From the NCBI RefSeq assembly GCF_003369915.1, contig NW_022881603.1, positions 37,037,124-37,101,123 of the forward strand: a stretch of DNA of 64,000 bases, read 5' to 3'. The DNA comes from Drosophila miranda. Taxonomy: Eukaryota; Arthropoda; Insecta; Diptera; Drosophilidae. Of the stretch, positions 58,891 through 64,000 are shown piece by piece. How positions within the stretch are numbered: the first letter of the stretch is position 1; each line of letters starts with the position of its first letter. The notes beneath the pieces were generated by a model that did not search any database, was not told the DNA's origin, and worked only from the letters and a program-made list of their open reading frames with translations. The position numbers and the translations under genes were made by a program.

Positions 58891-59013
58891 GGTTAGGTTA
58901 GGTTAGGTTGAGGCGGCTGCCGGGCTCGCTCGGAACCCGTCACACTTAGGCCGGTTTCGGCCCGTTGTGATACCGCATAGGATCATTTCCTTCCTGCGTT
59001 GTGAGACTTCCTG
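58891..59013 (-). other. LOA LINE 3' UTR with ggtta repeat tail
   Basis: On the plus strand the element starts ggttaggttaggttaggtt (three ggtta plus one partial), then about 100 bp of GC-rich 3' UTR up to the ORF2 stop. LINEs of several clades end in short tandem repeats instead of poly(A). Confidence 0.7.
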
Positions 59014-62000
59014 TCAGCAATTATCCCAGCCAGATGCTCTCACAAAGTTCGCTATCCTCCTGGGACATAGTTTGGACATCTCTGAGATGTCGTGTAGAAA
59101 GGCTGAGCCCAGGTGCTGTAGCCTTCTTCTGCTGAGAGCTGGGCAGGAGCAGAACAGATGTTCCACTGTCTCCTCCTCTTCCTCGTCTCTACAGCTGCGA
59201 CAAAAATCGTTATGTGGGGCCCCCAGCCTGTTAGCGTGGGTGCCTATTAGCCAGTGTCCCGTGAGGGAACGTGTGACCACGCTGCACCTTTTCCTGCTTA
59301 ACTTGAGGAGCTCGGAGGTGCGCTTCATGTCCATGGTCGGCCATGTTTGCCGAGTTGTGCGACATCGTGGCACTGTTTGCCACATATCGTTGTTTAGTCG
59401 CTTGTATTGCTCCCTTATAATGAGCTTACAGGTGGCCATTGGCATACAGATATCCTCCTTGTCTTGGAGAAGGGGGATTGTAGTGCCAGATCTGGCCAGC
59501 TCGTCCGCTATACAGTTGCCCTCGATGTCCCGGTGGCCCGGGACCCAAATCAGGCTAATAGCAAATTGCTGAGCCATCTCGTGCAGAGATTTGCGGCAGT
59601 CTGCCACGGTGGCCGAGTTCGAGGAAATCGCGCTCAGCGATTTGATCGCAGCCTGGCTGTCGCTATAAATGTTTAGCTTGGTTGCCGTGACGGCAGCCGC
59701 TTGTAGGCAGTCCAGAGCCTCCCTGATTGCTATGACTTCCGCTTGAAAGACACTGCAATGATCTGGGAGTCTGAAGGAATGCCTTATGCTTAGCTGTTCA
59801 GAGTAGATTCCCCCTCCGACTCTGTAGTCCAGCTTTGATCCATCTGTGAAGATGTTTATGGCCCCATCTGGGCCTGGGAGTCCCTCGAGCCATTCGTCTC
59901 TGTGAGGGATGATTGTGTCGAAGGGAGTGTCTGTGTACTCTCTTGGAACTTGGTAGTCTGTTTTTGAGGGGACGGTACTGCTATTATTTAATATGGCTGA
60001 GTGACCTATGCACTGTGTCACCCATTGATCTGAGTCTCTTAGACGTATTGCTGCTGCTTCTGCCCGTTCCTTTCCTGCGAGGTCAAGGCTCTGTAGGCAT
60101 AGGATGGCATTTAGCGCATCATTTGGGGTGGTGCGAAGAGCTCCGCTGATGCATAGGGCGGCAGTCCGCTGGACTTTGCCCAGTTGCTTGGTGATCACCC
60201 TTTTTGATAGGGCCGGCCACCACACCGTAACTCCGTAGAGTAGTATTGGTCTAACTATAGCTTGATATATCCATTGGACTATGCTTGGGATCATACCCCA
60301 TCTTAGCCCAATAGCTTTTTTGCATGTGTAGAGTGCAGTCATTGCCTTCTTCACTCTGTCTTTGACATTCAGGTTCCAGCTAAGCTTCTTGTCAATTACC
60401 AACCCTAAGTAACTGGCACTGTCGCTAAAGGAGAGCCTGCATCCTTGTAGTATTGGAGGGTTGAGGGGCGGGACCTTGTATTTATTTGTGAATAGTACGA
60501 GTTCCGTTTTTGAGGGATTTACTCCCAGACCGCGCGATTCTGTCCAATCCGACAGTTGCGCTAGCTTTGTGGACATTAAGTCGCACAGTGTTTGGGGGTA
60601 TTTCCCCGAGAAGATAATCGCAACGTCGTCCGCATAGGCCACGACATTGCAGCCCCCCCTTCTAGGTCACATAGAATCTTGTTGACTGCTATGTTCCACA
60701 GAAGAGGAGACAGGACACCACCTTGCGGGGTGCCTCTGTTGACACACCTTGACTGGGCGGACGATCCCATCGATGATGTCACCGTCCTGCATGTGAGCAA
60801 TTGATCAATGAGCATCACCAAGTGACGGTCCACCCCCAGGTCAGTCAGGGCTTCTGTAATGGCGCCCGGTACAACGTTGTTGAAAGCTCCCTCAATATCG
60901 AGAAAGGCTATGAGTGAGTACTCTTTGTGATGCAGAGATTTCTCTACCGCTGAGATCACTTCATGAAGAGCCGTTTCCGTGGATTTTCCTTTCCGGTAGG
61001 CATGCTGTGCGCCTGACAGCAACTGAGGGTGTATAGTTGTCCTCAGTTGCAGCCCGACGAGTCTCTCAAAGGTTTTGAGAAGGAAGGACGATAGGCTGAT
61101 TGGTCTAAAGTCTTTTGCAGCTGAGTGCGAGGCTTTCCCAGCTTTGGGAATGAAGACTATCTTTGCGAACATGGCGTTCGCGGGATTGTACCCACAGCCA
61201 GTATCTTCCTGAAGATACCTTGTAGCCAGTTGATGGCCGTATCCCCGGCCTTCTGAAGTTGGGCCGGGATTACCTGGTCTGGGCCTGGCGATTTGAACGG
61301 GTTGAAGCTGTTTATTGCCCAGCTTATGTTACCTTTTGTGAGGATGTGATCCATCGAGGTTACCGGTCCCTCTCCTGGAAGATGTGCCGTCTCGATGGTT
61401 GTGCACCCTGGAAAATGTGTGTCTAGTAGAATCTGCAGGGACTCCTCACTGGAGTTAGTCCACGTGCCGTCATTCCTTTTAAGATACCCTACCGAGGGGT
61501 TAGTTTTTGAGAGAATCTTGCGAAGCCTTGCGGCCTCTGACGTTTCCTCAATTTCCGAGCAAAATTTTTGCCAAGAGGCCCTTTTTGCTTTCCTTGTTTC
61601 CTTTTTATATAGTGACAGACTGATTTTGTAGTCTGCCCAGTGGCTCTCCTCGTTCGCGCTTTTGGCCCTATTGAAGAGGGTCCTGCAGCTTTTACGTAGG
61701 ATGTCTATTTGTTTTGACCACCAGGGGGTTTCTTTTTCCCCCTAGGTGTGCTAGAGGGGCACGCTGCCGCGAAGGCTTTGTTGCATGCCTCTGTGAACCT
61801 GTTCACTAGGCGATCTAGGTCGTCTTTTGTGTCAGGGCATGATGGTGCTTTGGAGGGGAGTAAGTCCTCCAGGGCTGAGCTATATTTTTCCCAGTTGGCT
61901 TTCCTGGGATTAATATAGTCCTTAGGTTTCGGACACTCGAGGGATAGTGTGGTCTCGATGTATCTGTGGTCAGAGAAAGAGTGGTCATCAAGGACTTGCC

Positions 62001-62601
62001 AACTCTTGACTATGTCTAACAGGTTGGAAGACACTAGGGTGATGTCAATAACCTCCTGTCGATTTTTAATTATAAAAGTGGGGTCGTTGCCCCGATTACA
62101 AATAAGTAGATTTGAGTTGAGGATGAAGCTGAAAAGTGACTCACCCCTTACATTTGTGTTCGAGCTCCCCCATTGAGTGTGGTGAGCGTTGGCATCGCAA
62201 CCTATTAATAGGTCTATGTCCGACCTCTCGCTGTCGCTGGCTAGTTTGCGAACCAGGTCGTTGGGAGGATCGTTTCCCTCATGGGCCATGTAGGACGACA
62301 TCAGCCTTAGATGTGTCCCTTTCAGCTCTAGGCTTGCCGCCGTGTTGTCGCTATCGCTATAGTTATGGAGCAGAAAGATATTAAGGTGCTTTCTGGCGAG
62401 AATGCAGATGCGGGTTTTACCTTCATGTTGAGCTACAATTATCTTGTACTCCTTAAACCCTAGTCCACAAACCTTGTCTCCCACTATCCAAGGTTCCTGG
62501 ATCAGGGCTACGTCTGCTCCGCTCTCTTCGAGGCGGAGTATAAGAGCAGCGGATGCTGCCTTACAGTGGTGGAGATTGATCTGAAGGAGCCTCAAGGACA
62601 T
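59014..62601 (-). pseudogene. LOA LINE ORF2: endonuclease, RT, RNase H
   Basis: Probable start MSLRLLQINLHHCK at 62601 (an in-frame ATG at 62634 is an alternative), overlapping the ORF1 end by about 40 bp. Endonuclease: LIQEPW, GCDANAHHTQW, FSDHRYIE. RT: FLDIEGAFNN, NRGTPQGGVLSPLLWN, YADDVAII. RNase H: FTDGSKLDYRVGGG, FQAEVIAIREAL, IYSDSQAA, WVPGHRDIEGNCIADELA. C-terminal CRSCRDEEEEETVEHLFCSC. Frameshifts lie near 61735, near 61180 and in a C run at 60653-60659 just before YADD. The last 540 codons are open. Confidence 0.87.
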
Positions 62602-63972
62602 CCTTAGTGTTCTCCACCACTGTAATGTCGGCATCCGGATCGTCCTCGACTTCCTCGTGGCAACACATCGCCTCGAAGTCGCATCTCAGCGTGCCATCGG
62701 TGGAGTAGCCCTCTGGGTCTATCTCCGTGTGATCGTCGGGTGCTTCGATCTCCGAGGCAGCGTCCTGCTCAACTGGCTTGTCGACAGGACGCGCCTCGGC
62801 CGCCGCATCGGACTTGTAGACCTTTACGGTCACAGAGCTGAACCCAAAATTGAGCTCGCCTTTGGCAGCCTCAATCGGGGCCAGCGACTCTTTGTTGAGG
62901 ACGACCACCGCCTGGTTTGTGGGGCCCTGTGTCGTCTCAACTTTGACCACCTTCCAATCTGCTGTTGGGAGGTGTGGGTTGCATCTTTGCAACATTTTTA
63001 GGATGCGCTCCGGCTCCTTCATGGAGGCGGGCACCCAGACTCTCGCCCTTGGTCTACTGGGCACTTCGCTCCAGTCTACAGCGACGAGCTTCACCCCTGG
63101 GTAGACTTCCCCGACTTGCGCTACCGCTGCTTTGTACAGCTGTACGGAGCGCTCGTCTTCACAGGCTACGATTTTTATGCAGCCCTGGTACCAGCCCATG
63201 TCTTTGCAGACGGGGGGGGTCCAGGCTGCTTTTCCAGCAGCTCGAAGCAGCGGTCGGCCAGTGCCGCTTCCACCCACTTCCACTGGTTTCTAGGTATCCG
63301 GGAGTCCGCGCTGCCTTTGTCCAGGACGCCAATCAGCGTCCTTTCTCTGGCAATCTGCGCGAATGATGTGTTAGGCAGCACTCTGGAGCGCTTCGGTGTC
63401 GGCCCCGGAGTCTCTTGTGAGCGCTGCCTTTTTGGCTGAGGGGCTTCCTTCTTCGGTGCTTCCTTGCCAAAGTTCGGCAGCACCTTCGAGGCCCACTCAA
63501 CCTTCTTTATCCATTTGTCCGTCGGGCTGGACATCTGGCTTGCGTTCTGCCGACGGAGTATATTGCCAGCACTCCTTCTATCGGCATATGTAAAAGATTT
63601 GGCTTGGACACTAGTAGATGGTGACTCATCACCCGCCACTTTACCAGCAGGCAGAGCAGCCGCAGGATTGCATAGCCACTCTGCCAAGGTATCGATTTTG
63701 GGAGCCAATTCACCACCCACCCCGACACCGGGATGGGACCCCTTTGGGCTCTCCCTAGCCTCTTCCGCCGCGCCGGTTTTCCCTGCTGATTTGCGGGTCG
63801 GGCCAGGCCTTTGGGCCGCTGCCTTCCCCTGTTTGGGATTGCTCCCTGTTGGCATTTGGGGAGTGCCAGACTCATTTTTTTTGTTTTTAAATTCTTCCAT
63901 TCTTTTCCCACGAGCTGCAGAGAAGGGGTACGGTCCGTCCGGGCAGAGATCCACGTTGCCCGGATAAGGCAT
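62561..63972 (-). pseudogene. LOA LINE ORF1, one frameshift
   Basis: Starts MPYPGNVDLCPDGPYPF at 63972. The N-terminal 200 residues are basic, proline/lysine-rich and disordered-looking. The next part (GCIKIVACEDERSVQLYK, VDWSEVPSRPRARVWVP, LNFGFSSVTVKVYK) resembles the DUF4780-type domain found in ORF1 of Drosophila LOA elements. An acidic C-terminus (EDDPDADITVVENTKD) follows. A frameshift lies in the G run at 63212-63219. No zinc knuckle is seen. Role by family: RNA-binding RNP protein. Confidence 0.8.
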
Positions 63973-64000
63973 ACTTAGAACAGGGGGCTGCCAAGTCCCT

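Larger units (their letters stand above)
58891..64000 (-). mobile_element. LOA-clade LINE (Bilbo/TRIM-like), minus strand, 5' end outside window
   Basis: ORF1 and ORF2 overlap in different frames. ORF2 has endonuclease, RT with YADD, RNase H and a C-terminal cysteine motif. The 3' end is GC-richer than the surroundings and finishes in short ggtta repeats (plus strand). RNase H, ORF overlap and ORF1 without zinc knuckles suit the LOA clade. GC content differs clearly from the AT-rich host DNA and the I-type LINE. It is inserted into the mars upstream flank of unit 3, so it is younger than the amplification. Confidence 0.8.

Noticed and set aside
58891..58909. Telomeric repeat array
   Set aside because: Only three units, at the 3' end of a LINE in the interior of the sequence. 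Drosophila telomeres are made of retrotransposons.
1..64000. A wholly new type of defence or mobile system
   Set aside because: Every coding signal read here belongs to a recognisable LINE, Tc1-like, Helitron-like or mars-like family. The novelty is in the arrangement and amplification, not in an unknown protein.

Overview
The window looks like Drosophila DNA, most likely from the obscura group. Two things point there: a very abundant DINE-1/ISY-type non-autonomous Helitron, and an amplified gene that I read as mars (the HURP/DLGAP5 homologue), interrupted by a 52-bp GT-AG intron typical of flies. Nested transposons, tandem segmental copies and uniformly broken genes indicate a degenerating, repeat-rich compartment. 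A Y or neo-Y chromosome (for example Drosophila miranda, whose neo-sex chromosome is Muller C) would fit, but that placement is inference. No prokaryotic feature, tRNA, rRNA or CRISPR array was seen.

Layout. A unit of roughly 22-25 kb occurs about two and a half times. It is ordered: Helitron - 220-bp host flank - fold-back Tc1-like transposon - about 0.7 kb host DNA with promoter-like motifs - I-clade-like LINE with a Helitron inside ORF2 - about 1 kb host flank - mars - Helitron. Unit 1 spans about 703-23690 and carries three tandem mars copies (10914, 15350, 19945). A short partial repeat (23691-25199) follows. Unit 2 (25200-48442) carries three tandem pieces of the LINE RNase H region and two mars copies (40793, 46816). 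Unit 3 (48443-58890) has the best preserved LINE and is cut off by a LOA-clade LINE on the minus strand, which runs off the window end.

How it hangs together. All mars copies, LINEs and Helitrons share one orientation, and unit junctions lie inside or at the edges of Helitrons. The simplest reading is that Helitrons scattered at several fixed sites (host flank, LINE ORF2, mars 3' end) were the substrates for unequal exchange that amplified mars. Diagnostic shared lesions show common descent of copies: a 10-bp deletion in the three Helitrons at the LINE ORF2 site, a 44-bp deletion in mars copies A and B, and one internal rearrangement in every Tc1 copy. No mars copy in the window has a clean full reading frame; copy D needs only one 4-bp indel to be explained. 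All transposons here look non-autonomous.

Limits: family names come from reading the sequences by eye. No alignment or database search was run, and indels in homopolymers could be assembly errors.
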